Both the position numbers and the translations under genes were made by a program. From the NCBI GenBank assembly GCA_937892735.1, contig CALBGL010000032.1, positions 1 through 21,996 of the forward strand: a stretch of DNA of 21,996 nt. Direction: 5' to 3'. Positions 8,974 to 15,005 of this stretch are shown in pieces; the first letter of the stretch is position 1; every line of letters starts with the position of its first letter. Under the pieces are notes generated by a model. The model was not told the origin of the DNA. It saw only the letters and a list, made by a program, of their open reading frames with translations, and made no database searches. Source of the stretch: an uncultured Clostridia bacterium. Lineage in GTDB: Bacteria > Bacillota > Clostridia > Lachnospirales > Bianqueaceae.

Positions 8974-9467
8974 AATGTCTCCCAATCATATCTACGGAGA
9001 TTTCCTGTCTCTTGGAGTCCCGGAAATCCCTGTTGACGAAGGGCTTCGTATAAGACAACGGCCGCCGCGTTCGACAGATTCAGGGACCGGAGATGCGTCG
9101 TCATCGGAATCCGAATACACCACTTCTTATTCACAGCCAAAATCTCCTCCGGGATTCCCGCCGTCTCTTTCCCGAACATCAGATAATCGTCCGGCTCGTA
9201 ATGCACCTCGGCATACGTTCTGGGCCCTTTCGTCGTCGCCATGAAAATGCGTGCTTCCGGATGTTTTTCCCGAAACTCTTCATAGCTGTCATATAAAAAA
9301 ACGTCTAATTTATCCCAATAATCCAAGCCAGCCCGTTTCAGCTGCTTCTCCTCCAATGAAAACCCAAGTGGGCGAATCAGATGAAGGGAAGAACCGGTAC
9401 AAGCACATGTCCTTGCAATGTTGCCGGTATTCGCTGGGATCTCGGGTTCTAATAACACAATGTGCAC
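8970..9467 (-). CDS. trmL: tRNA (cytidine/uridine-34-2'-O)-methyltransferase TrmL, SPOUT family
   Basis: Predicted 165-residue SPOUT (knotted) methyltransferase that methylates the ribose of the wobble base of tRNA-Leu isoacceptors. The sequence opens MHIVLLEPEIPANTGNIART and has GLDYW. It then shows the SAM-binding knot motifs LMFGKETAGIPEE and IPMTTHLRSLNLSNAAAVV, all diagnostic for TrmL. Length is typical (about 155-165). The start codon is GTG at 9467, behind AAAGGAG nine bases upstream. Its stop overlaps the mutS2 start (ATGA), making it the first gene of the trmL-mutS2-regulator-kinase operon. It is divergent from perR with only 95 bases between. Confidence 0.95.
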   Translation of the reverse strand: MHIVLLEPEIPANTGNIARTCACTGSSLHLIRPLGFSLEEKQLKRAGLDYWDKLDVFLYDSYEEFREKHPEARIFMATTKGPRTYAEVHYEPDDYLMFGKETAGIPEEILAVNKKWCIRIPMTTHLRSLNLSNAAAVVLYEALRQQGFPGLQETGNLRRYDWETL

Positions 9468-9494
9468 TTCTGTTTGACTCCTTTAACAAATCTC

Positions 9495-9523
9495 TTGACA
9501 GATTTATCTTTCTATTTTATAAT
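9495..9523 (+). promoter_or_regulatory. Consensus sigma-A promoter of perR
   Basis: A perfect TTGACA (9495-9500), a 17-base spacer and a perfect TATAAT (9518-9523). Transcription should start near 9530, giving a leader of about 33 bases. A promoter this strong normally needs repression, which fits the operator that overlaps it. Confidence 0.9.
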
Positions 9524-9534
9524 AATAATTATCA
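9520..9534 (+). promoter_or_regulatory. Per/Fur-box-like operator overlapping the perR -10
   Basis: TAATAAT-A-ATTATCA is a 7-1-7 inverted repeat with one mismatch between the arms. It matches the general form of Fur-superfamily boxes (TTATAATNATTATAA for PerR). It overlaps the -10 and the start point, so a bound regulator would block transcription: autorepression is inferred. It also lies in the region where the divergent trmL promoter must be. Confidence 0.65.
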
Positions 9535-9562
9535 TTTAAAATCTATTCTTAAGGAGGAAGTC

Positions 9563-9991
9563 ATGGAACAATCCGTTACTCTCTTGAAAAAACATGGGCT
9601 CAAAGCCACACCCCAAAGAATTGCCATATACGATTATCTACTGCATACAGAAACACATCCTACAGTAGACACCATCTATGCGTCTCTGCATCCTACACAT
9701 CCCACCATGAGCCTTGCGACTGTCTACAAGACGGTGGAATCCCTTCGAGAGGCTGGACTCGTACAACAGCTCAATGTGGGAGAAGAATGTTTTCGCTATG
9801 ATGCCCGCACCCATTCCCATCCTCATGTCCAATGCCTGCATTGCCGCCGCGTTTTTGATCTGGATCCTGCGTCTTTTACAGATCTTCCGGATCGCGCCCG
9901 CGCGCAGAGTTCTTTCTTGATCACACAGGCACAGCTCTATTTTTATGGACTCTGCCCAGAGTGTCAGCAGTTTCAGGATGCGTCCGATTAA
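9563..9991 (+). CDS. perR: PerR-type peroxide-responsive Fur-family regulator
   Basis: Predicted 142-residue metal-dependent repressor of oxidative stress genes. A winged helix (about 10-75, with TPQR and SLATVYKTVESLREAGLV) is followed by the dimerisation domain. Compared from memory with Bacillus PerR at a constant offset of five, every ligand position agrees. The sensing site is H32, D80, H86, H88 and D99, and the structural zinc is C91, C94, C131 and C134. Asp at the D99 position, rather than the Glu common in Fur, favours peroxide sensing by His oxidation. The frame is open upstream to 9251, but the ATG at 9563 has AAGGAGGAAG and follows the promoter. The stop overlaps that of the converging aminotransferase gene. 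Confidence 0.92.
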   Translation: MEQSVTLLKKHGLKATPQRIAIYDYLLHTETHPTVDTIYASLHPTHPTMSLATVYKTVESLREAGLVQQLNVGEECFRYDARTHSHPHVQCLHCRRVFDLDPASFTDLPDRARAQSSFLITQAQLYFYGLCPECQQFQDASD

Positions 9992-11148
9992 GAATGCTCC
10001 TGTATATATTCTGCCATACGGCCCAGTGCCTGTCTCAACTGTTCTACGCTATATGCGTAGGAGATGCGCACATAGCCTTCGCCGCTCGCTCCAAAGGCAT
10101 CGCCGGGAACGACGGCAATTTTTTTATGATACAACAGCTCTTGACAAAAAGCCTCTGATGTCATGCCTGTAGACTGAATACTGGGAAAGACATAGAATGC
10201 GCCGCCTGGGTCACCGCAAATAAGGCCCATCTCCCGCAGACTGGCTACGACCAGCCTTCTCCTACGATTGTACTCCTGCCTCATTTCCTCCACCGCACGA
10301 TCGCAGTTGCGAAGCGCTTCAATCGCCGCATACTGGCTCGTGGTCGGCGCGCACATGATCGCAAACTGGTGCACCTTGGTCATCTGTTCCAAAAGATCCT
10401 TGGGCCCTGCTCCATATCCCAACCGCCAGCCCGTCATAGAAAATGCTTTCGAAAATCCATTGATGACGAGCGTCCTCTGACTCATTCCCGGCATAGAAGC
10501 GATCGAGACATGTTGCCCATCATAGGTAAGCTCACTGTAGATTTCATCCGATATCACGAATAGATCTTTTTTGCAGATCCATTCACAAAGCGCCCGCATA
10601 TCTTCCTCATGCATAGTTGCTCCCGTCGGATTGCCCGGATACGGAAAGATCAACACCTTGCTGCGCTCATTCACTACCGGTTCCAGATCTTCCACCGTCA
10701 GCTTGAAACCATTCTCGCCTCGTAATGGCACCGACACCGCTTTGCCGCCAGCCATGACAGTACAGGGTTTATAGGCCACAAAAGAAGGTTCCGGGATCAG
10801 CACCTCATCTCCCGGCTCCACGATGGATCGAAGCGCCAGATCAATGGCTTCACTACCACCCACGGTCACAAGGATCTGCGTAGCCGGATCATATTCCAAA
10901 TGATACCTTCTCTGCAGATATCGCGAAATCTCTCGCCTGAGCTCCATCAACCCCGCATTCGCCGTATAGACCGTCCGCCCCTTCTCCAACGTATAAATCG
11001 CTTCTTCCCGAATATTCCAAGGCGTCAAAAAATCCGGTTCGCCAACTCCCAGAGAAATCACATCCTCCATCTCCGCTGCCAGATTGAAAAAGCGACGAAT
11101 CCCTGAAGGCGGCAAATCTCTCACCGTCCGATTGATAAAATCTCTCAT
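9988..11148 (-). CDS. PLP-dependent class I/II aminotransferase
   Basis: Predicted 386-residue fold-type I aminotransferase, probably transferring amino groups between an amino acid and a 2-oxo acid. Visible elements are GVGEPDF near the N-terminus, VTVGGSEAIDLAL, the PGNPTGA motif with N173, SDEIYSELTY (D201, Y204), and the PLP-binding K234 in INGFSKAFSMTGWRLGYG. A C-terminal YVRISYA holds the carboxylate-binding Arg. It resembles the PatA/AspC-like group; substrate cannot be assigned. The ATG at 11148 overlaps the stop of the Lrp-like gene (ATGA), and the weak AAGG upstream suggests translational coupling. The pairing implies that the regulator senses or controls this amino acid step, though this is inference. 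It ends tail-to-tail with perR with overlapping stop codons and no terminator between. Confidence 0.93.
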   Translation of the reverse strand: MRDFINRTVRDLPPSGIRRFFNLAAEMEDVISLGVGEPDFLTPWNIREEAIYTLEKGRTVYTANAGLMELRREISRYLQRRYHLEYDPATQILVTVGGSEAIDLALRSIVEPGDEVLIPEPSFVAYKPCTVMAGGKAVSVPLRGENGFKLTVEDLEPVVNERSKVLIFPYPGNPTGATMHEEDMRALCEWICKKDLFVISDEIYSELTYDGQHVSIASMPGMSQRTLVINGFSKAFSMTGWRLGYGAGPKDLLEQMTKVHQFAIMCAPTTSQYAAIEALRNCDRAVEEMRQEYNRRRRLVVASLREMGLICGDPGGAFYVFPSIQSTGMTSEAFCQELLYHKKIAVVPGDAFGASGEGYVRISYAYSVEQLRQALGRMAEYIQEHS

Positions 11149-11624
11149 GGTGATACAAGCATCCTTTCATCATTTTTCGTCTCTTCTAATATCACCCCAT
11201 GATCCTTGTATCTCTTCAGAATAAAATGGGTAGAAGTACTCAGCACTTGATCAATGGGCGCCAGCCGCCTGGCTACAAAAAGCGCCACTTCTTTCATGGT
11301 CTTTCCCTCCACAATGACCGTCAAATCAAAAGCGCCGCTCATCAGATAGACTGCCGTCACCTCTTCAAACTGATAGATTCTCTGCGCTATATAATCAAAG
11401 CCCTCTCCTCGCTGCGGGGTGACTCTAACCTCTATGAGAGCCGTCACCCGATCTATCTTGGCCTTATCCCAATCAATCATGGTATGATATCCAAAAATAA
11501 TCTTATCCTTCTCTAACTGGGTCATCTGCGAGGCAATTCCGGCTTCATCTTCCTCCAGCATCACCGCCAGGTCTTTCACCGAAATCCGACTGTTCTTCTC
11601 CAAAATCTCTAAAAGTTCCTGCAT
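11145..11624 (-). CDS. Lrp/AsnC-family transcriptional regulator
   Basis: Predicted 159-residue regulator. An N-terminal helix-turn-helix (about 1-50, with RISVKDLAVMLEEDEAGIASQM) is followed by an AsnC/RAM ligand-binding domain (about 65-140: ALIEVRVTP, YLMSGAFDLTVIVEG, and a late STSTHFIL strand). Such proteins form dimers or octamers and usually respond to amino acids. The ATG at 11624 has GGGGAGGAT upstream. The gene overlaps the aminotransferase start by four bases, so the two are one operon. Its promoter probably includes the palindrome at 11655-11665, which also occurs upstream of the divergent XRE gene. Confidence 0.92.
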   Translation of the reverse strand: MQELLEILEKNSRISVKDLAVMLEEDEAGIASQMTQLEKDKIIFGYHTMIDWDKAKIDRVTALIEVRVTPQRGEGFDYIAQRIYQFEEVTAVYLMSGAFDLTVIVEGKTMKEVALFVARRLAPIDQVLSTSTHFILKRYKDHGVILEETKNDERMLVSP

Positions 11625-11654
11625 CCTATATCCTCCCCAGTATATAATACTTTT

Positions 11655-11665
11655 CTATAGTATAG
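11655..11665 (-). promoter_or_regulatory. Palindrome in the lrp promoter (shared with XRE promoter)
   Basis: CTATAGTATAG here reads CTATACTATAG on the minus strand, a perfect palindrome around one central base. It contains the -10-like TATACT about 35 bases before the lrp-like ATG. The same 11 bases occur at 11848-11858 in front of the XRE gene. No good -35 accompanies it. Confidence 0.45.
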
Positions 11666-11847
11666 CGCATTTGAAGGCAAAAAGGAAGTACAAATTGTGA
11701 ACACCTCCTGAATATTTGACGATGCGTTCCTGTTTCTGCACGCAAATTCCCCGTCTTCTTCTCCCTCTTTCCTCGTTTTTTTTCATGAATTTCTGCTATA
11801 GCTTTACCCTTACTTCTTTCGCTTATGTATTTCAATTGTTATTACAT

Positions 11848-11858
11848 CTATACTATAG
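11848..11858 (+). promoter_or_regulatory. Palindrome in the XRE regulator promoter
   Basis: CTATACTATAG, a perfect palindrome including a -10-like TATACT, lies 21 bases before the XRE start codon. It is identical to the copy at 11655-11665, and in both cases the palindrome sits at the expected -10 place of its gene. It may be a binding site for the XRE protein itself. Confidence 0.45.
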
Positions 11859-11879
11859 CAATAGTAGGAGGTGATTGCA

Positions 11880-12206
11880 TTGAAACAGGCCAATATGAAA
11901 CTCATAGGCAGCCGCATACGTGAGTTCCGGGAAAGCAAGCGATTGATCCGAGAAACCTTTGCCGAGGTCGTGGGAATCTCTCCGCAATTCCTGGCTGAAA
12001 TCGAGACCGGGAAAAAGGGAATGTCCGCGGAAACACTCTATAAGATCTGCAGTCAGTTTCAGATTTCTGCCGATTATATCCTGTTTGGCCGCGAGCAGAC
12101 TGCCTCCAGCAATCCTTTCATGGAAAATCTTAAAAACTTGACGGAAGAAGAACTGTACTATCTGATAAAAATCATCCAAGCCTATACTCAAGCATTGCAT
12201 CATTGA
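11880..12206 (+). CDS. Small XRE-family (Cro/CI-type HTH) transcriptional regulator
   Basis: Predicted 108-residue regulator. A helix-turn-helix covers about residues 8-66 (SRIREFRESKRLIRETFAEVVGISPQFLAEIETGKKGMSAETL), with the usual SADYILFG end. A short acidic and helical tail (LTEEELYYLIKIIQAYTQALH) may dimerise. The start is taken as TTG at 11880, because AGGAGG (11866-11871) ends eight bases before it. The in-frame GTG at 11871 is itself part of that ribosome binding site, so it is unlikely to be used; ATG at 11895 is another option. The gene stands alone, divergent from lrp and convergent with the glycosidase gene. Target genes are unknown; the two palindromes suggest itself and lrp. 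Confidence 0.88.
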   Translation: MKQANMKLIGSRIREFRESKRLIRETFAEVVGISPQFLAEIETGKKGMSAETLYKICSQFQISADYILFGREQTASSNPFMENLKNLTEEELYYLIKIIQAYTQALHH

Positions 12207-12366
12207 TTTTCTATCGTACACACTCTCGTTCCCTCTCCCACCTGATTCCCCGCGAGTTTGATTTTCTTTCTGTCCGGACTAACAATCTCACAGTCATAAA
12301 AATACCCGCCTAACGTACCAAGTATACGCTGGCGGGTATAATAAAATAAAGTCTGTCCCTTAAGAA
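12207..12366. other. Intergenic region between converging XRE and glycosidase genes
   Basis: 160 bases with no gene. The only recognisable element is the hairpin terminator at 12298-12339 that serves the minus strand. Confidence 0.6.
12298..12339 (-). terminator. Intrinsic terminator of the MFS-glycosidase operon
   Basis: A 9-bp stem (ATACCCGCC at 12302-12310 with GGCGGGTAT at 12331-12339) encloses a short inner CGTA/TACG stem. On the minus strand it runs into five T (12298-12302). On the plus strand it is followed by an A-rich tract, so it would not terminate the XRE gene efficiently. Confidence 0.8.
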
Positions 12367-13602
12367 TCAAAATTCGGTGATTTGCGTTCTTCCTTCCAGA
12401 TAGGCGATCATATTCAGCACCAAGCAGTTCCAATTCTGGAAGTCTGGCGTACGGATGCCAACGCCCTGATCCGGATCATAAAACTCATGAAAAGTTCCGG
12501 TTTCTTTCAGGTCTTTCTCAAATAAACTCACGGTTCTGCGCGCCAACTCTGCGGCCTCTTCGTGAAAACCATATCGCTGTAATCCGCGAAACACCATATA
12601 ATTGGATACTCCCCATACGGGACCCAACCAATTGGAAGGGTTATTGGTTGCTTTCAAATTGTACATGGGCTCCTGTTTTGACAGCGTCCTCACACCATAG
12701 GTTCCCATGAAACTATCCGGATTCTCTAGACGATACAGTGCCTTTTGGGCCTGTTCCGGCGTCGCGATGCCAGCCCATAGCGGAAGAAAATTCGTCCATG
12801 TATCGATCCGCATCAACAAACAGGGCCAAGATCTGGGCGCCTCATGATGCAGCCACCGCTCCGGATTCACCTTCTGCAGCAGGATATCTACAGAGTAAAA
12901 GCTCTGATCTCTCTCATCCCAGCAATACTTGCGGACGCTTTTGGCCAATGTCTCTGCCGCAGCCAGCCAATACCCGGCTCGTTCCTGCCGGTCTGCCAAT
13001 TCCCACAGTTTCGCCATCGCCAGTTCTTCTCGATACAAAAGACAATTCAGGTATAAAGCAGCTGTACTCTTTTCCGGACGAAAATAAATGATCGGCTCAT
13101 TATCCACCCCTACGGCAAAGTCATTTTCCCAATAGGCCAATCCCGTCTCTTCATGCGTAGTATACTTTCCAAAATAAGAGACGAACGTATCCAACCAGTC
13201 CAGATATGGCAGCAACCAGGTCAGATCCCCGCTTTTCTGCGCCGTATACAACGCGTGCTGGGCCAAAACAGGTTTATGATTATTTTTACCAATATAGTCC
13301 ATCTCATTCTCTGGCAGAAAATTATCATTTGTGATAAGAATCGGCATCTTGCCCTGTTCATCCATATGATCCAGGAAATTAAGAATACAGCCCTGTTCGT
13401 AGGGAAGGGAGTCCTTCGCGGTTCCCTCCTCCGCATCGGCCTGTCCTATCGCAATGCACGTCCACCAGGAATCCCAATCCCACAGTGTGGTGGCATAGGT
13501 ATCCGATCCCGGTACGATATAAGGATACCGCAAAATGCCGCTCGGTTCTCGCCGCATTCTTGCCAGATTCTCTTTCACATACTGTTTTACGCTTTCCCAC
13601 AT
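12367..13602 (-). CDS. GH63-like (alpha/alpha)6-barrel glycoside hydrolase
   Basis: Predicted 411-residue cytoplasmic glycosidase with no signal peptide. The motifs TTLWDWDSWWT (about 39-48), NPSNWLGPVWGVSNYMVFRGL (about 321-341) and FHEFYDPDQG (about 371-380) are those of the GH63/GH37 clan and of bacterial mannosylglycerate or glucosylglycerate hydrolases. D167 (GVDNEP) and E373 are the likely acid and base by analogy. Full GH63 enzymes are longer; 411 residues fits the short MGH-type. Substrate is therefore a small alpha-glucoside or alpha-mannoside, not proven. ATG at 13602 has AGGAGGAAGG inside the transporter gene, with a 16-base overlap. The upstream MFS gene probably brings in the substrate. 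A terminator follows. Confidence 0.82.
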   Translation of the reverse strand: MWESVKQYVKENLARMRREPSGILRYPYIVPGSDTYATTLWDWDSWWTCIAIGQADAEEGTAKDSLPYEQGCILNFLDHMDEQGKMPILITNDNFLPENEMDYIGKNNHKPVLAQHALYTAQKSGDLTWLLPYLDWLDTFVSYFGKYTTHEETGLAYWENDFAVGVDNEPIIYFRPEKSTAALYLNCLLYREELAMAKLWELADRQERAGYWLAAAETLAKSVRKYCWDERDQSFYSVDILLQKVNPERWLHHEAPRSWPCLLMRIDTWTNFLPLWAGIATPEQAQKALYRLENPDSFMGTYGVRTLSKQEPMYNLKATNNPSNWLGPVWGVSNYMVFRGLQRYGFHEEAAELARRTVSLFEKDLKETGTFHEFYDPDQGVGIRTPDFQNWNCLVLNMIAYLEGRTQITEF

Positions 13603-14801
13603 GTTTCCTTCCTCCTATGACTCAGAATAATATATACGACCGTCCCCAGTCCGCCTATGATTAAGGCAATACCGGCCCATAAGAAGGGAACCTTGGGGCC
13701 GGCACTATACGCAAATCCCGCGAATGTTGCCCCGCATACCTGTCCGAAGGATCGAATGGCATTATAGAATCCCATGACGATATTACTGCTTTCATGGGGT
13801 GCCCGATCCGCCACTATGGATTGCAGTACAGGCACACTGACCGCGTTCATGCTAAGATATACAACCGTCAACAGAACAAAGGGAACCACCGCGTCTCCTA
13901 TAATTGCGCCAAACAACGCGATCGCACTGACCAGAAGCACTTTCACTTCCGAACGCGCCGTATTTGTCTTTTTTATGATATACATACACAGCGTCATGTT
14001 TGCCAATAAGGAAATCAAGCCAATCGCGGCTTTGATGAAGCCGTTATACATGGAAGAAAAGCCAAACTGATCTTTGATATAATAATTGAAGCACTGGTCG
14101 TACGCTGTAAATGCGAAGTTGATCATGAAAACCACGACAAAAAGCACGCCAAACAGCATCGTCATGAACTGCTTGGCAGCCAGAAACGCGGCAAACGGAT
14201 TCGCGTTGCGCACCACCTGCCCCATCGGAATATGGCCCTGCCGATCTGTCCGATCATTCTTTAATAGAAAGAAGAACAGGAATGCCGACAAGGAAAGGCT
14301 CAATGCCTGCATGCCGAAAGCCAGATTCACAGAAACTTCTCCCAGTATACCGCCAATCATATAACCAAAAGTACCCGCTACTGTTACAGCCGTAGCCTGA
14401 ATGGTCAGATGACTTCCCCGTTGTTCCGGCGCCGACATATTGACCGTATAGGTCAGCATGCAGACGTTTACGCCGCCCACAAAAAAACCGGAGACGAACC
14501 GCGCCATCATGATCGTAACCTCTGTCGTGCCCAGGCTGAACAGGATCTGTCCCAGCGCATATCCCAGATTACAGACCAAGAGAATGGTACGGCTCTGCAC
14601 ATAATCCGCCAGCTTTCCCCAGAACGGCGAAAACAAAAAACTCGTACCTGCCATTCCGGCAAAAGCAAGTCCAAACATATAGTCTCCCAAGCCCAGGTTC
14701 TGTATGATCGTCGGCGTCACAGGATGCGCAAAATTGGCCGCCATGGATTGCAGACAAACAATCATAAAGAACGGAAGCATGGGGGATACGCTCTTTTTCA
14801 T
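13587..14801 (-). CDS. Major facilitator superfamily transporter
   Basis: Predicted 404-residue inner-membrane transporter with about 12 hydrophobic helices and a central hydrophilic loop (about 197-215, KNDRTDRQGH). The MFS motif A between helices 2 and 3 reads GKLADYVQSRTIL, and RFVSGFFVGGVN fits helix 4. The overall pattern is of the TetA/drug-H+ antiporter-like (DHA1) branch, but the following glycosidase gene suggests a sugar or glycoside substrate; neither can be fixed. GGGGGAAG precedes the ATG. It is the first gene of a two-gene operon with its own promoter (14837-14865). Confidence 0.9.
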   Translation of the reverse strand: MKKSVSPMLPFFMIVCLQSMAANFAHPVTPTIIQNLGLGDYMFGLAFAGMAGTSFLFSPFWGKLADYVQSRTILLVCNLGYALGQILFSLGTTEVTIMMARFVSGFFVGGVNVCMLTYTVNMSAPEQRGSHLTIQATAVTVAGTFGYMIGGILGEVSVNLAFGMQALSLSLSAFLFFFLLKNDRTDRQGHIPMGQVVRNANPFAAFLAAKQFMTMLFGVLFVVVFMINFAFTAYDQCFNYYIKDQFGFSSMYNGFIKAAIGLISLLANMTLCMYIIKKTNTARSEVKVLLVSAIALFGAIIGDAVVPFVLLTVVYLSMNAVSVPVLQSIVADRAPHESSNIVMGFYNAIRSFGQVCGATFAGFAYSAGPKVPFLWAGIALIIGGLGTVVYIILSHRRKETCGKA

Positions 14802-14836
14802 ACATCTTCCCCCAAAATGATCTTTTTTCTTTCGTT

Positions 14837-14865
14837 ATTGTATCATTTTCCGCTTCTTCCGTCAA
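14837..14865 (-). promoter_or_regulatory. Promoter of the MFS-glycosidase operon
   Basis: On the minus strand TTGACG (14860-14865), a 17-base spacer and TACAAT (14837-14842), leading to a leader of about 30 bases. Its -35 is back-to-back with the purA -35. Confidence 0.7.
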
Positions 14866-14872
14866 GAATTCC

Positions 14873-14901
14873 TTGACAAGTATCTTTTGAATGTGTATAA
14901 T
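14873..14901 (+). promoter_or_regulatory. Consensus promoter of purA-purC-purB
   Basis: A perfect TTGACA (14873-14878), a 17-base spacer and a perfect TATAAT (14896-14901). Transcription should begin near 14908, giving a leader of about 98 bases before the purA ATG. The GTCAAG/CTTGAC inverted repeat at 14861-14877 comes from the two divergent -35 boxes. Confidence 0.92.
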
Positions 14902-14920
14902 CGGAATGGAATGGGGTTTT

Positions 14921-14950
14921 ATGCCATACCGCCGGATCGTTTGCTTATAA
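14921..14950 (+). other. Nine-residue leader ORF in the purA leader
   Basis: ATG to TAA encodes MPYRRIVCL. It spans the left arm of the downstream terminator hairpin, which is how leader-peptide attenuators are laid out. The ribosome binding site is poor (GGGG four bases before ATG), so translation is uncertain. Confidence 0.3.
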
Positions 14951-14966
14951 CATGGGCGGCTTTTTT
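14929..14966 (+). terminator. Terminator-like hairpin in the purA leader (possible attenuator)
   Basis: CCGCC (14929-14933) pairs with GGCGG (14955-14959), followed by C and six T (14961-14966), all before the purA start and after its promoter. An alternative pairing of GGAATGG (14908-14914) with CCATACC (14924-14930) has one mismatch and would take two bases of the terminator arm. The stem is short with a 21-base loop, so strength is uncertain. Confidence 0.5.
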
Positions 14967-15005
14967 ATTGGAACCGTTCCGTATTTTAGGAAAGAAGGAA
15001 TGTCT

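Noticed and set aside
9251..9562. Extended N-terminus of the perR frame
   Set aside because: It would run antisense through the start of trmL and through the perR promoter; the ATG at 9563 has an ideal ribosome binding site and matches family length.
11626..11835. 69-residue minus-strand open frame
   Set aside because: It spans the lrp promoter and has a biased, motif-free translation; treated as intergenic.
14901..15005. Purine, PRPP or preQ1 riboswitch in the purA leader
   Set aside because: The leader is too short or lacks the conserved aptamer sequences of these classes; only a hairpin and T-run are visible.
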